Below are positions 7,092 to 15,086 of a stretch of 41,971 nt of DNA, piece by piece. The notes below the pieces were generated by a model, which saw nothing but the letters and a program-made list of their open reading frames with translations, was not told the DNA's origin and ran no database searches. Both the position numbers and the translations under genes were made by a program. Location: positions 1 through 41,971 of the forward strand of contig JASLLE010000015.1 in assembly GCA_030747175.1 (NCBI GenBank). The letters are read 5' to 3'. Positions within the stretch are counted from its first letter, which is position 1; each line of letters opens with the position of its first letter. The DNA comes from Dehalococcoidia bacterium. Lineage in GTDB: Bacteria; Chloroflexota; Dehalococcoidia; Lucifugimonadales; Lucifugimonadaceae.

Positions 7092-8342
7092 TCAGTCGCC
7101 CGTCGCATCCAGCTCGAACGCGCTGTGGAGGGCGTTGGCAGCTTCCTTAATGGCGGTGGCAGCGATGACGCAGGTGATCCTGATCTCTGATGTGGTGATC
7201 ATCTCTATGTTTACGTTCGATCGTGAGAGCGCGTCGAACATGGTCGCGGCGTAACCCGGGCCGTTCTGCATGCCGGTTCCGACGATGCTCATCTTCGCCA
7301 GCCCCGTGTTGCCGACCACCTCCCGGGCCATGTCAGCGCACGTCTTCTGTGTCAGATCGAGCGCCCGTTGGAAGTCGCCCTGGGACACCGTGAAGGTAAC
7401 GTCCGTCAGACCTTCCAGCGAGGCGTTCTGGACGATCACGTCCACGCTGACCCCGGCCTCTGCGAGCGGGCCGAAAATTTGTCCGACGATTCCGGGCCGG
7501 TCTTCAACCGATCGGACCGTGATCTTGGCGACATCGCGATCAACTGCGACGCCGGTTACGGCCCTGCGGACCTCCATCATGTAATCGCCTCCGTGGATCA
7601 GCGTCCCGGGAACGTCTTCAAACGTGGACGCAACAAGGATGGGTACATCGTAAACGGCGCCGAGCTCTATTGAGCGCGGATTCATCTTGGCGCCGAGCGA
7701 CGCCATTTCCAGCATCTCGTCGTAGCCGATCTCGGCCAGCTTGCGGGCGGACGACACCAGGCGCGGGTCGGTGGTGTAAATGCCGTCCACATCTGTGTAG
7801 ATCTCGACCTGCTCGGCCTCCAGGGCCACGCCGAGCGCGACCGCCGTGGTGTCGGAGCCGCCACGCCCGAGGGTGGTCACATCCTCGTTTTCGGCGAGTC
7901 CCTGGAAGCCGGCGACTATGCAGATGCGGCCCCGGTCCAGTTCGCGTCGAAGTCGATCTACCCGTATGTCGGCTATGCGGGCTGAGCCGTGCGTGGTGTC
8001 GGTGCGGATCCCGGCCTGCTGGCCACTGAGACTGACCGCCGGGTGGCCCTGGGCCGATATGGCCATCGCCATCAGGGTCGATGTGACCAGCTCGCCGGTG
8101 GAGAGCAGAGTGTCCAACTCCCGTGCCTCGGGAGTGTGATCGCCCGAAACGGCGTTTGCCAGTTCGATCAGGTGGTCTGTGGAATCGCCCATCGCTGAGA
8201 CGACGACGACCATCGACACACCGGTCCCGGAGCGAGCGCATATCTTGCGGGCGATCGTGTTGATCATCCCGGCATCGGCGACCGAGCTTCCACCGTATTT
8301 CTGGACGATTACCGGGCGCTTGTCGTTTGCGATGGAGGTCAT
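7092..8342 (-). CDS. lysC: Aspartate kinase
   Basis: The 416-residue enzyme phosphorylates aspartate, the first step to lysine, methionine and threonine. The kinase domain begins with VQKYGGSSVADA and carries LGRGGSDTTAVAL and IYTDVDGIYTTDPR. Two ACT domains follow (ITVRSVEDRPGIVGQIF and SIVGTGMQNGPGYAATMF), so feedback control by an amino acid is expected. I chose the ATG at 8340-8342 because it follows the thrB stop by one base (TGATATG), a sign of translational coupling. An in-frame TTG at 8372 would add 10 residues and overlap thrB. Confidence 0.95.
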   Translation of the reverse strand: MTSIANDKRPVIVQKYGGSSVADAGMINTIARKICARSGTGVSMVVVVSAMGDSTDHLIELANAVSGDHTPEARELDTLLSTGELVTSTLMAMAISAQGHPAVSLSGQQAGIRTDTTHGSARIADIRVDRLRRELDRGRICIVAGFQGLAENEDVTTLGRGGSDTTAVALGVALEAEQVEIYTDVDGIYTTDPRLVSSARKLAEIGYDEMLEMASLGAKMNPRSIELGAVYDVPILVASTFEDVPGTLIHGGDYMMEVRRAVTGVAVDRDVAKITVRSVEDRPGIVGQIFGPLAEAGVSVDVIVQNASLEGLTDVTFTVSQGDFQRALDLTQKTCADMAREVVGNTGLAKMSIVGTGMQNGPGYAATMFDALSRSNVNIEMITTSEIRITCVIAATAIKEAANALHSAFELDATGD

Positions 8343-8343
8343 A

Positions 8344-9282
8344 TCAGTTGGCGCCGTCGCCTGGTGACTCAATCAGATGTGCGCCACGGGTGGTCGGTCT
8401 GACCACTCGGGTACTCGCATCTATCCCATGGAGCCGGGCCGCCTCGGTCATTTCGTAGGCGACCGTGTATTCGTGTTCCGTTGCAAAGGCCATGACGGAC
8501 GGGCCCGCGCCGGAGAGAAACGCGCCGTGTGCGCCGCCGGTCAGGGCCGCTTTGATGATGGTGTTGAGCCCCTTGTAGATCCCGGCGCGTTGCGGCTGAT
8601 GGAGCCGGTCTTCGGTTGCGTGCTTGAGCAGGTCAAGCCGGCCCGTCGAGAGCGCGTTCGCCAGCAGAGCGGCCCGGCCTATGTTGTAAACGGCGTCGGC
8701 GCGTGTCACTTCATCGCCGAGAACGCCTCTTGCCTCAGACGTCTCACCGACGAAATCCGGGATCAAGATTACGGCGTGGAGATCGTCCGGGATCGAGACC
8801 TGCGAAGTGATCCAGCCTCCGCCGTTTTTGACCCCGATCTGGCATCCGCCGAGGATCGCAGGGGCGACGTTATCTGGATGTCCTTCGATCTCGGCCGCCA
8901 GCTCCAGCGCCTCCTCGGGGTCGGTGCCGTCGCCCTGGAGTGCGAACCCGGCCACGATGCCACTCACGATCGCGGCGGAGCTGCTGCCGAGGCCGCGTGC
9001 GAACGGGATTCCGTTTTCACAGCGGAATTTCAATCCCGGGAACTCCGCACCGCGGGCTTCGTAAGCGGCGCGCGCTCCGGAGACAACAAGGTTGCCCTCA
9101 TCACGTGGAAGCACATCCGCGCCATCACCCTCGATCACGACTTCAAAGGGGCCGTGCGCAACTGTAAGTTCGCTCCACAGATCGACGGCGATACCGATCG
9201 AATCGAAGCCCGGACCGAGGTTCGCTGCGGTGGCGGGGACGCGCACGGAGACGCTATCGGGACGGTTGTTCTGGGTGGTCAT
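8344..9282 (-). CDS. thrB: Homoserine kinase
   Basis: The 312-residue GHMP kinase converts homoserine to O-phosphohomoserine in threonine synthesis. PATAANLGPGFDSIG near the N-terminus and the ATP loop GLGSSSAAIVSG are diagnostic, as is GGAHGAFLSGAGPS near the C-terminus. It is the first gene of the leftward group, with aspartate kinase coupled directly behind it. Homoserine dehydrogenase and threonine synthase are not in the window. Confidence 0.95.
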   Translation of the reverse strand: MTTQNNRPDSVSVRVPATAANLGPGFDSIGIAVDLWSELTVAHGPFEVVIEGDGADVLPRDEGNLVVSGARAAYEARGAEFPGLKFRCENGIPFARGLGSSSAAIVSGIVAGFALQGDGTDPEEALELAAEIEGHPDNVAPAILGGCQIGVKNGGGWITSQVSIPDDLHAVILIPDFVGETSEARGVLGDEVTRADAVYNIGRAALLANALSTGRLDLLKHATEDRLHQPQRAGIYKGLNTIIKAALTGGAHGAFLSGAGPSVMAFATEHEYTVAYEMTEAARLHGIDASTRVVRPTTRGAHLIESPGDGAN

Positions 9283-9435
9283 GTAGCTCTAAAAGGGTCG
9301 TCGCTGGCTTCGAGTTATGCGGATATTCCGGGTTGATGTTGAAATTCGGGCGTCGGCTACCGGCGGATGCGGTCGAAACGCCCGGAATTAGGTGACAAAA
9401 AAGAAACCCACGCCGACGCGCGGGCAACGACTAAG

Positions 9436-9441
9436 TATAAT
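9436..9441 (+). promoter_or_regulatory. -10 element of the 2-hydroxyacid dehydrogenase gene
   Basis: A perfect TATAAT lies 87 bp before the ATG at 9528. No convincing -35 is found at the proper spacing. The leader it would produce contains a short hairpin, CCCCG with CGGGG at 9456-9470. Confidence 0.45.
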
Positions 9442-9527
9442 CCGCCTCGGTTCGGCCCCGCATACCGGGGATCGCGCGTTAGATATGTTGTTAGCGACGG
9501 CCTTTGACGGCCGGGAACAGGACCGGA

Positions 9528-10532
9528 ATGTCCCCCAACAAGGTTGCGCTGGTTAGCGCCGAGAACGAACGTACGCAGGAGCAACTGGTCGAATTCCAGA
9601 GGTTGGTGGCGGAGGTCGGTCCGGAAGCGGAAGTCGTCTGGGTTGACTCAGAACAGCCTGAAGCGGATCTGGTTGCCGACCTTCAAGACACGGTCGCAAT
9701 TCTTCACGGCTACGGGGCGAAGTTGTCGGTCGATGTCCTGAAGCAGGTGCCGACGGTCAAACTCGTGCAGACGATGTCCGCCGGGACCGATTACGTAGAC
9801 AAGCCGGGGCTTCATGCCATCGGAGTCGGCGTCGCCAATAACGGCGGCGGCAACGCCGTGGCGGTGGCAGAGCACGCTATCTGGCTGATGATCGCCGTGT
9901 ACCGGCGGCTGGACGAACAGATTCGTGACACGGCCGCCGGTCTGTGGGGCCAGAACGTTGCGTCGCACCGGGAAGAGGCGCACGACCTATCGGACAAGAC
10001 CGTCGGCATCGTTGGCCTGGGACGTATCGGATCACGGGTGGCACGACGATTACAGGGCTGGGAGTGCAGGGTTGTGTATTACGACGTGATCGAGTTCTCG
10101 AAGGAGTACGAGGACGAGCTCGAGGTGGAGCGCGTGTCGATGGACGAGCTCGTGGCTATGTGCGACGTGATTACGCTGCACACGCCGCTGGAGCCGACGA
10201 CACGGCACCTGATGTCCACGGATCAGTTCAAGGCGATGAAAGAGACCGCCATCCTGATCAACTCCTGCCGCGGGCCGGTGGTGGACGAGGATGCGCTTAT
10301 CGCAGCGCTGAAAGCGGGCGAGATTTATGGCGCCGGGCTGGATGTGTACGAGATCGAACCGATCGAGATGGACAATCCGCTCTTCGATCTCGAGAACGTT
10401 GTGATGACGCCGCATCTGGCGACCCGGGCAATTGAGTCCACTTACAAAACGATGGAGTTCGCTGCGGCCAACGTTTCTCGTGTGGCCCGGGGCGAGGACC
10501 CGGAGTCGATCGTCCCGCCGGTGGTGGCCTGA
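9528..10532 (+). CDS. D-isomer 2-hydroxyacid dehydrogenase (CtBP/phosphoglycerate dehydrogenase-like)
   Basis: The 334-residue NAD-dependent oxidoreductase has the Rossmann motif GIVGLGRIGSRVARRL. The catalytic trio is the arginine in NSCRGPVVDEDAL, the glutamate in YEIEPIEMDNPLF and the histidine in MTPHLA. There is no regulatory ACT domain, so this is not a full serA type. The substrate is unknown. The ATG at 9528 is preferred to the in-frame TTG at 9504 because similarity begins at NKVALVSAEN and AGGACCGGA lies just before it. It stands alone, divergent from thrB. Confidence 0.9.
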   Translation: MSPNKVALVSAENERTQEQLVEFQRLVAEVGPEAEVVWVDSEQPEADLVADLQDTVAILHGYGAKLSVDVLKQVPTVKLVQTMSAGTDYVDKPGLHAIGVGVANNGGGNAVAVAEHAIWLMIAVYRRLDEQIRDTAAGLWGQNVASHREEAHDLSDKTVGIVGLGRIGSRVARRLQGWECRVVYYDVIEFSKEYEDELEVERVSMDELVAMCDVITLHTPLEPTTRHLMSTDQFKAMKETAILINSCRGPVVDEDALIAALKAGEIYGAGLDVYEIEPIEMDNPLFDLENVVMTPHLATRAIESTYKTMEFAAANVSRVARGEDPESIVPPVVA

Positions 10533-10623
10533 GAAGTGCCGCAGGCGATCCGATCATTGGACCGGGCACGCGGTTGTATGGAAATTCGGCTGATCGATAG
10601 CGAAAACGCGGCGGACCGAGCCG

Positions 10624-10629
10624 TATAAT
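10624..10629 (+). promoter_or_regulatory. -10 element of tRNA-Pro
   Basis: A perfect TATAAT ends 18 bp before the mature tRNA 5' end, which is the right place for a tRNA promoter. No clear -35 is visible. Confidence 0.55.
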
Positions 10630-10647
10630 CAGTCTTCGTGCTTTTTT

Positions 10648-10738
<91 letters not shown>

Positions 10739-10747
10739 TGAATTATG

Positions 10748-10780
10748 AAAGGCCCTGCCAGTCTGGCCGGGCCTTTTTTT
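10748..10780 (+). terminator. Terminator of tRNA-Pro
   Basis: The stem AAAGGCCC with GGGCCTTT encloses an inner GCCA/TGGC stem and is followed by a T7 run. A related terminator follows the tRNA fragment at 12254. Confidence 0.85.
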
Positions 10781-10806
10781 GTTGTGGCTACCAGGTTCGT
10801 GCGGAA

Positions 10807-11025
10807 CTAGTCGTCTTTCAGGTACTTGCCCGCGACGCTCACCGCGAACGATGAAAGCACCACCGAGACGGTCACCCCGGCCAACACTCCGAACACGTAG
10901 TTCAGATCATCTTGCGGATCGTTGTGACGTGGGATGGTGATCCAGAATCCGATCCCGCTGATGCCGAACAGGATCGATGCTGTAATGAACAGTTTCGTGG
11001 CGATTTTTTGCATTGGATTGGGCAT
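10807..11025 (-). CDS. Small membrane protein, 72 aa
   Basis: Two hydrophobic segments (about 11-31, LFITASILFGISGIGFWITI, and 42-66) flank a polar loop HNDPQDD, which suggests a two-helix inner-membrane hairpin. The ATG at 11023-11025 has AAGG six nt upstream. The frame stays open further back to 11292, but that extension is compositionally unlike protein and holds no start signal, so it was excluded. No family was recognised. It lies inside the segment bounded by the tRNA-Pro repeats. Confidence 0.6.
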   Translation of the reverse strand: MPNPMQKIATKLFITASILFGISGIGFWITIPRHNDPQDDLNYVFGVLAGVTVSVVLSSFAVSVAGKYLKDD

Positions 11026-11370
11026 ATATGCCTTGGATTGACTGGTGCTTCGGCGGAGTTGAGGAACTATTCCGGGCGGTCCTCGGCCGGGTCCTACGAC
11101 CTTTCGCCCACCTCTGCCGGGACATGTATTGGACGTAATCGGATTACGCTGCTCGCACAGCCCCAGATTCAATTCCTGAGACAGACCGGCGCACAAGCAC
11201 ACGGAGCGCGTTGGCGGACAACGCTGGCAGTGATGGTGTTTTTTTGCCTGATCGGGACGCTCGATGTCCGGGTACCAGTCCGTGGATTTCAAATGGGTTT
11301 CGACGGGTAGTTATCATGCGAGACCGATACCCGCTGGCTGACCTGTCGAAACGATTCCGGGAGTTTAACT
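11026..11370. other. Intergenic region inside the tRNA-bounded segment
   Basis: 345 bp with no supported gene. It holds a perfect hairpin GCGTTG/CAACGC at 11208-11224 and a T7 run at 11239-11245 that is too distant to make a standard terminator. Promoters for the two divergent genes should lie here, but none is clear. Confidence 0.5.
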
Positions 11371-12156
11371 TTGGCCCGCATGAGAAATAATTACGTTCGA
11401 GACAAGTTGCGCAGGCGAGAGCCCTCTATCGGCGCATTCCTCGGGTTGGAAAGTCCGAACGTGGCTGAACTTTTCGGCCACCACGGATTCGAGTGGCTGC
11501 TGATCGAGACCGAGCACAACGGCCTCGACGCCGCAGAAGTCGAGACGATGGTGCGTGCCATCGAAACCACCGAAGCCATACCTCTTGTCCGGGTGCCTTC
11601 GCATGACCAGGTGCCTATCCAGCGTGCGCTGGATATCGGCGCGCTCGGAGTGAAAGTTCCGATGATCAGGACCGCAGACGAGGCGCAAGAGATCGTTGCT
11701 TTCACGCGTTACCCGGGGGCAGGCGTTCGCAGCTGGGGACCGATGCGTGCCACTGGCTACACGGCACACGAATCCGATTATTTCCAGAGGGTGAACGAAA
11801 ATATCCTGGTGTCGCTGATTCTTGAAACCGTCGAGGCTGTGGAGAACCTGGAGGAGATCTGCTCGGTTCCCGGGATCGACGCTATCTCACTCGGACCGGC
11901 TGACCTGGGAGCGGCGCTCGGATACGACCCTCTCGTCAGAACTCATCCTGACATCGAGGCCGTGGCGGGGAAGATGGTCGAGATCGGGAAGAAGACCGGA
12001 GTAGCGATGGGTATCAGCGCCCGCACACAGGCGGATATCCAGATGCGTCTTGATCAGGGTTTCTTGATGATCAATTACGGGGCCGATTACGCTTTGCTGG
12101 CGGCGCTGGCGAGCGAAGGTGTTGAAACCTTCCGCAATGTGACTTCAGCTGACTAG
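11371..12156 (+). CDS. HpcH/HpaI family aldolase
   Basis: The 261-residue class II aldolase of the 2,4-dihydroxyhept-2-ene-1,7-dioate type cleaves 2-keto-4-hydroxy acids to pyruvate and an aldehyde using a divalent metal. GAFLGLESPN, IETEHNGLD, ILETVEAVEN (metal glutamate) and ISLGPADLGAALG (metal aspartate) follow the family order. The TTG at 11371 is chosen because GGGAG lies 7 nt upstream; the ATG at 11380 would be 16 nt away. It ends 28 bp before the tRNA-Pro fragment and uses the terminator behind it. The true substrate is unknown. Confidence 0.9.
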   Translation: MARMRNNYVRDKLRRREPSIGAFLGLESPNVAELFGHHGFEWLLIETEHNGLDAAEVETMVRAIETTEAIPLVRVPSHDQVPIQRALDIGALGVKVPMIRTADEAQEIVAFTRYPGAGVRSWGPMRATGYTAHESDYFQRVNENILVSLILETVEAVENLEEICSVPGIDAISLGPADLGAALGYDPLVRTHPDIEAVAGKMVEIGKKTGVAMGISARTQADIQMRLDQGFLMINYGADYALLAALASEGVETFRNVTSAD

Positions 12157-12184
12157 CTACGGAGACCGTGTTGCGCTGAGCCTG

Positions 12185-12231
12185 CGTTCGGGACGAAGAG
12201 ATCCCGGGTTCAGTTCCCGGCTCCCCGACCA
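12185..12231 (+). pseudogene. tRNA-Pro 3' fragment
   Basis: It copies the anticodon arm, T arm and acceptor 3' strand with CCA of tRNA-Pro(CGG). The 5' half is missing: the upstream 25 bases do not form a matching acceptor or D arm. The T loop reads TTCAGTT, losing the conserved A58. It is not expected to give a functional tRNA. Confidence 0.8.
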
Positions 12232-12245
12232 CAGGCACGCCTGAG
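12185..12245 (+). repeat. Direct repeat, right copy
   Basis: Partner of 10678-10738 (57 of 61 identical, offset 1507 bp). With the left copy it bounds a segment holding one small membrane protein gene and one aldolase gene. Confidence 0.85.
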
Positions 12246-12253
12246 GAATCTGA

Positions 12254-12282
12254 AAAGGCCCGGCCGTTCTGGCCGGGCCTTT
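12254..12282 (+). terminator. Strong hairpin terminator after the aldolase and tRNA fragment
   Basis: A perfect 12-bp stem, AAAGGCCCGGCC with GGCCGGGCCTTT, 5-nt loop. The T run is short (TTTCTGTTT). It resembles the tRNA-Pro terminator at 10748 and belongs to the same duplicated block. Confidence 0.75.
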
Positions 12283-12326
12283 CTGTTTGCTGCAGTTCTG
12301 GCTCGTTCCGACGATTATTTCTTTTA

Positions 12327-12358
12327 TTGTCATATTAATCGTATTTTTCTTGTATAGT
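12327..12358 (+). promoter_or_regulatory. AT-rich promoter of the duplicated-barrel gene
   Basis: TATAGT at 12353-12358 is preceded by TTGTCA at 12327-12332, with a long 20-bp spacer. The surrounding stretch, 12309-12360, is strikingly AT-rich for this genome. Confidence 0.4.
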
Positions 12359-12399
12359 CTGTACTTCGACGTAACGGAATGGTGTTATGGGAGGTTGAT

Positions 12400-12999
12400 A
12401 TGGCACCGAACTACGTAATGCGGGTTATTCGCGAGCCGATGCCCGGGAAGGCTTTTGAGGTCCTGGAGAAGGTTCTTGAGTTCCGAAGGGGTTCCGGGAT
12501 CCAGGGTATGACGACTTCAGGGGTTTTCTCGGCGAGGCAGTTGATTGTGTCGACCACCCCGTTCGAGTCCCTGGCGGAGGCGGAATCGCTGGTGGACGGA
12601 GTGCTTTCCAACCCGGAGCGTCAGCAGGCGTTCGCCGACATCGGCGCCCTTTGTAGCTCGACCGCCAACAACCTGTCTCGCATCATCGAGCCGGGCTCCG
12701 GGCGGGAGACTGCGAACTGGGTTCAGCGGTACGTGTTCACGCATGCGCCGTCCGAACGGCGCCAGCTGGTCGAGGCGCTTCGGGAGTACGGATCGCATCT
12801 CGGCGATCCAATGATTTCCATCACGGGGTCGATGAATGGACCCCAGGTGGTCGCTTCTCTCGCTGTGGAGTCGCTATCGACTATCGAAGGGCGGGGTGAG
12901 GCCATAGCCACCGACCCGGCGACTATGGCCCGGGCCTCGGCTGTCATATCTCACACCGAGACTTACGCGGTCGGCATCGCCAAGGTCTTCCGGACTTAA
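12400..12999 (+). CDS. Hypothetical protein with two tandem dimeric alpha-beta barrel-like domains
   Basis: The 199-residue product appears to be an internal duplication. Residues 1-95 and about 100-199 share the order strand (YVMRVIREP / VQRYVFTHAPS), helix, strand with Ser/Ala (QLIVSTTPF / QVVASLAVE), long helix, and final strand. This looks like the ABM/EthD/NIPSNAP ferredoxin-like barrel fold. Such proteins act as small monooxygenases or binding proteins, and no catalytic residue can be named here. The ATG at 12400 has a consensus GGGAGG five nt upstream. The function is unknown. Confidence 0.7.
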   Translation: MAPNYVMRVIREPMPGKAFEVLEKVLEFRRGSGIQGMTTSGVFSARQLIVSTTPFESLAEAESLVDGVLSNPERQQAFADIGALCSSTANNLSRIIEPGSGRETANWVQRYVFTHAPSERRQLVEALREYGSHLGDPMISITGSMNGPQVVASLAVESLSTIEGRGEAIATDPATMARASAVISHTETYAVGIAKVFRT

Positions 13000-13020
13000 A
13001 GCGAACTGAGGGCAATCGAT

Positions 13021-13047
13021 GACGGGCGGTCTTCGCGACCGCCCGTC
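13021..13047 (+). terminator. Hairpin after the duplicated-barrel gene
   Basis: A perfect 11-bp stem, GACGGGCGGTC with GACCGCCCGTC, loop TTCGC, 21 bp past the stop. There is no T run, so termination would be weak or factor-aided. Confidence 0.5.
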
Positions 13048-13101
13048 TGCGCGTTTGACGCTATCGAGTCCATGTCGTCACATCGCACGTAGGAAAGCAC
13101 G

Positions 13102-13109
13102 TGTACTAT
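13102..13109 (+). promoter_or_regulatory. Possible -10 element for msrA
   Basis: TG followed directly by TACTAT lies 126 bp before the msrA ATG. No clear -35 is present. Confidence 0.3.
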
Positions 13110-13234
13110 TCAGAGGACTGATCCAATCGACGTACCGGAATCCCCGACGACCAACGGGATCCCCGGTCAGTAACCTCCGACGACGCCCGGGGTTCATCCG
13201 TCCGGCCGCCGTCGGCCAAAGCGAGGCTCCCCCG

Positions 13235-13870
13235 ATGTTTGGCCTTCGACGTACTCCCGCTCCTGTTCCGGCTCCGGAGGATTGTTTGCCGGGGCGAGCA
13301 GACCCGGTTCCAACGTCCGATGTTCATTTCGTGAACGGCCGGCCGATTCATGGTCCGTTTCCGGCCAACATGGAAACGATCATTTTCGGGATGGGCTGCT
13401 TCTGGGGCGCGGAGCGACTGTTCTGGCAGGTTCCAGGCGTTTACACGACTGCCGCCGGGTACAGCGGCGGGACTACACCCAACCCGACCTACCCGGAGAC
13501 CTGCACTTCCATGACCGGGCACACGGAGGCGGTAATTGTGGTGTTTGACCCCGATGAGGTCGATCTCCAGGCGTTGTTCAAGGTGTTCTGGGAGAACCAC
13601 GACCCGACCCAGTACATGGGGCAGGGCAACGACGTCGGCAGCCAGTACCGGACAGCCATATACGGCACGGACGACGCGCAACTCGAGGCGGCCCGGGAGA
13701 GTCTCGCCAGCTACCAGTCGAAATTAAACGACACGGGATACGGCGAGATCACGACGGAGATCGCTCCGGCCGGCGAGTTCTATTACGCGGAGGAGGTCCA
13801 CCAGCAGTACCTGGCCAAGATCCCGAACGGATACTGCAACCACGGCTTCTGCCAGGTGTCGTACACCTAG
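13235..13870 (+). CDS. msrA: Peptide-methionine (S)-S-oxide reductase
   Basis: The 211-residue enzyme repairs methionine sulfoxide using thioredoxin. Catalytic C55 lies in [14 protein letters not shown]. Resolving cysteines are in GYCNHGFCQ at the end. The N-terminal arm ([22 protein letters not shown]) matches the long E. coli-type MsrA, and the total length agrees with a start at 13235. An upstream in-frame ATG at 13019 lies inside the preceding hairpin and gives unprotein-like sequence, so it was rejected. A thioredoxin reductase-like gene lies about 1.2 kb away on the other strand. Confidence 0.96.
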   Translation: MFGLRRTPAPVPAPEDCLPGRADPVPTSDVHFVNGRPIHGPFPANMETIIFGMGCFWGAERLFWQVPGVYTTAAGYSGGTTPNPTYPETCTSMTGHTEAVIVVFDPDEVDLQALFKVFWENHDPTQYMGQGNDVGSQYRTAIYGTDDAQLEAARESLASYQSKLNDTGYGEITTEIAPAGEFYYAEEVHQQYLAKIPNGYCNHGFCQVSYT

Positions 13871-13873
13871 GCC

Positions 13874-14104
13874 GCCGCGTACGGCACTTATCTGGAAACT
13901 GCTTTTGTACCCGGGCTCTTGTATCCAATCGACACCGCGACTACGCCTCGAAGCCGCGTGCGGCGTTTATCTGGAATCTGCTCTTGCAACCGGGCTCTTG
14001 TGCCGAATCGACACCGCGATTACGCCTCGAAGCCGCGTGCGGCGTTTATCTGGAAACTGTCCCGGGAACTGCGCCGTTGACTCGTGATTGCGGCCCGTCC
14101 GCGG
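13874..14104. repeat. 79-bp tandem repeat array
   Basis: Units start at 13874, 13953 and 14032, each with GCCGCGTGCGGC (or a variant) followed by TTATCTGGAA and, in the first two, CCGGGCTCTTGT and TACGCCTCGAA. The third unit diverges after 14060. Read on the minus strand, each of the first two units carries TTCGAGGCGTA, the same codons that end the adjoining PAP2 gene, so the array starts exactly at that stop codon. The unit length is not a multiple of three. No promoter or gene is seen inside. Confidence 0.85.
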
Positions 14105-14998
14105 CTACGCCTCAAACTGCGTCCCGGCCAGTAAAGCCGTGAGCACGGTCAATCCGACTATGCCGAGAATCGAGCTGCGCGCGCCCACAGATTGAAGTCG
14201 GGACACCTGATCCGGGGCGTCGGCCGCCAGGAAATGCGTTACCCGTTCGTCCAGCGAGACCACGCCCACGGCGGCGGCGAGGAGCGCCAGTCCGAGCACC
14301 CAGCCGGCTGCCACGTCTGATGCCCAGTGCACCCCGAGATAGACACGAGAGGCGCCGATTCCGATCGCCAGCGTCGCACCGAGCGCCCAGACGCCAAGCC
14401 TTGCCCTGCGCGAGACCACAAGACTGCCAACGATGAACACCAGCGCGCCGTAAATCGCCATGGAATCCAGCGTGTGGCCGGACGGGAAGGACGACTCCGA
14501 GGCGAAGATAATCTCGCCGTTCGTAAGCGGGCGTGGGCGTTCGACGATCGTTTTCATAGATGCCGTTAACGCCGAGGATCCGACCGCCGCCATCGCCATC
14601 AACGCGGCCAGCCTGTATCGGCGTAGCATCATCGTCCCGGCGATCGTGGAAAGGGCTATCGATGTCAGCGCTGCGGTCGAACCAAGATCGGTCATCTGGC
14701 GCATGAACCCGGTAAACCATTCGGTTCGATGCTCTGCGGCAAAACTTGAAAGTGCGAGATCTACGTTGGTCCCGAACCAGCCGTCGCCCCGGACGTGTTC
14801 GAGGATCTCGCCGAAAACGACTCCCGTCATCACCAGGCCCGACAGGACTACTGCCGAGACGACGCAGATCAAGTCCGGGCGCGGGCCGAGCAAGCCTGAT
14901 CGCAAGATCAAGCTCGCGACCCGTCGATCCGGATTAAATGCGGGCGTGCCAATCGGCTGAGCTGAGTGTGTAATCACCGCTGGAACGGTTCCATACAC
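14105..14998 (-). CDS. PAP2-family membrane phosphatase
   Basis: The 297-residue integral membrane protein has the lipid phosphatase signature in three parts: MKTIVERPRPL, SSFPSGHTLDS and SRVYLGVHWASDVAAGW, giving the catalytic histidines and phosphate-binding residues. About six membrane helices are visible, starting near residue 40. Candidates are undecaprenyl-diphosphate phosphatase and phosphatidate or phosphatidylglycerophosphate phosphatase. The O-antigen ligase-like gene further upstream on the same strand would fit lipid-carrier recycling. It ends in the repeat array. Confidence 0.9.
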   Translation of the reverse strand: MYGTVPAVITHSAQPIGTPAFNPDRRVASLILRSGLLGPRPDLICVVSAVVLSGLVMTGVVFGEILEHVRGDGWFGTNVDLALSSFAAEHRTEWFTGFMRQMTDLGSTAALTSIALSTIAGTMMLRRYRLAALMAMAAVGSSALTASMKTIVERPRPLTNGEIIFASESSFPSGHTLDSMAIYGALVFIVGSLVVSRRARLGVWALGATLAIGIGASRVYLGVHWASDVAAGWVLGLALLAAAVGVVSLDERVTHFLAADAPDQVSRLQSVGARSSILGIVGLTVLTALLAGTQFEA

Positions 14999-15086
14999 CC
15001 AACTTAGGCATGATTAACCCGGCATCAAAGCCGATGAACGCGCACGTCTCGTGAGTGAATCCCACCAGCGCGGACCAGCGCCGCCA

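Noticed and set aside
8377..9336. Long plus-strand ORF of 319 codons
   Set aside because: It is the antisense frame of thrB, a common effect of high GC content. No family resemblance was seen.
11026..11292. N-terminal extension of the small membrane protein to 161 aa
   Set aside because: The added part is not protein-like, while the ATG at 11025 has a ribosome-binding site directly before the hydrophobic segment.
13019..13234. Upstream start giving a 283-aa MsrA
   Set aside because: The ATG lies in a perfect 11-bp hairpin and the extension is low-quality sequence. A start at 13235 gives the normal MsrA length and N-terminus.
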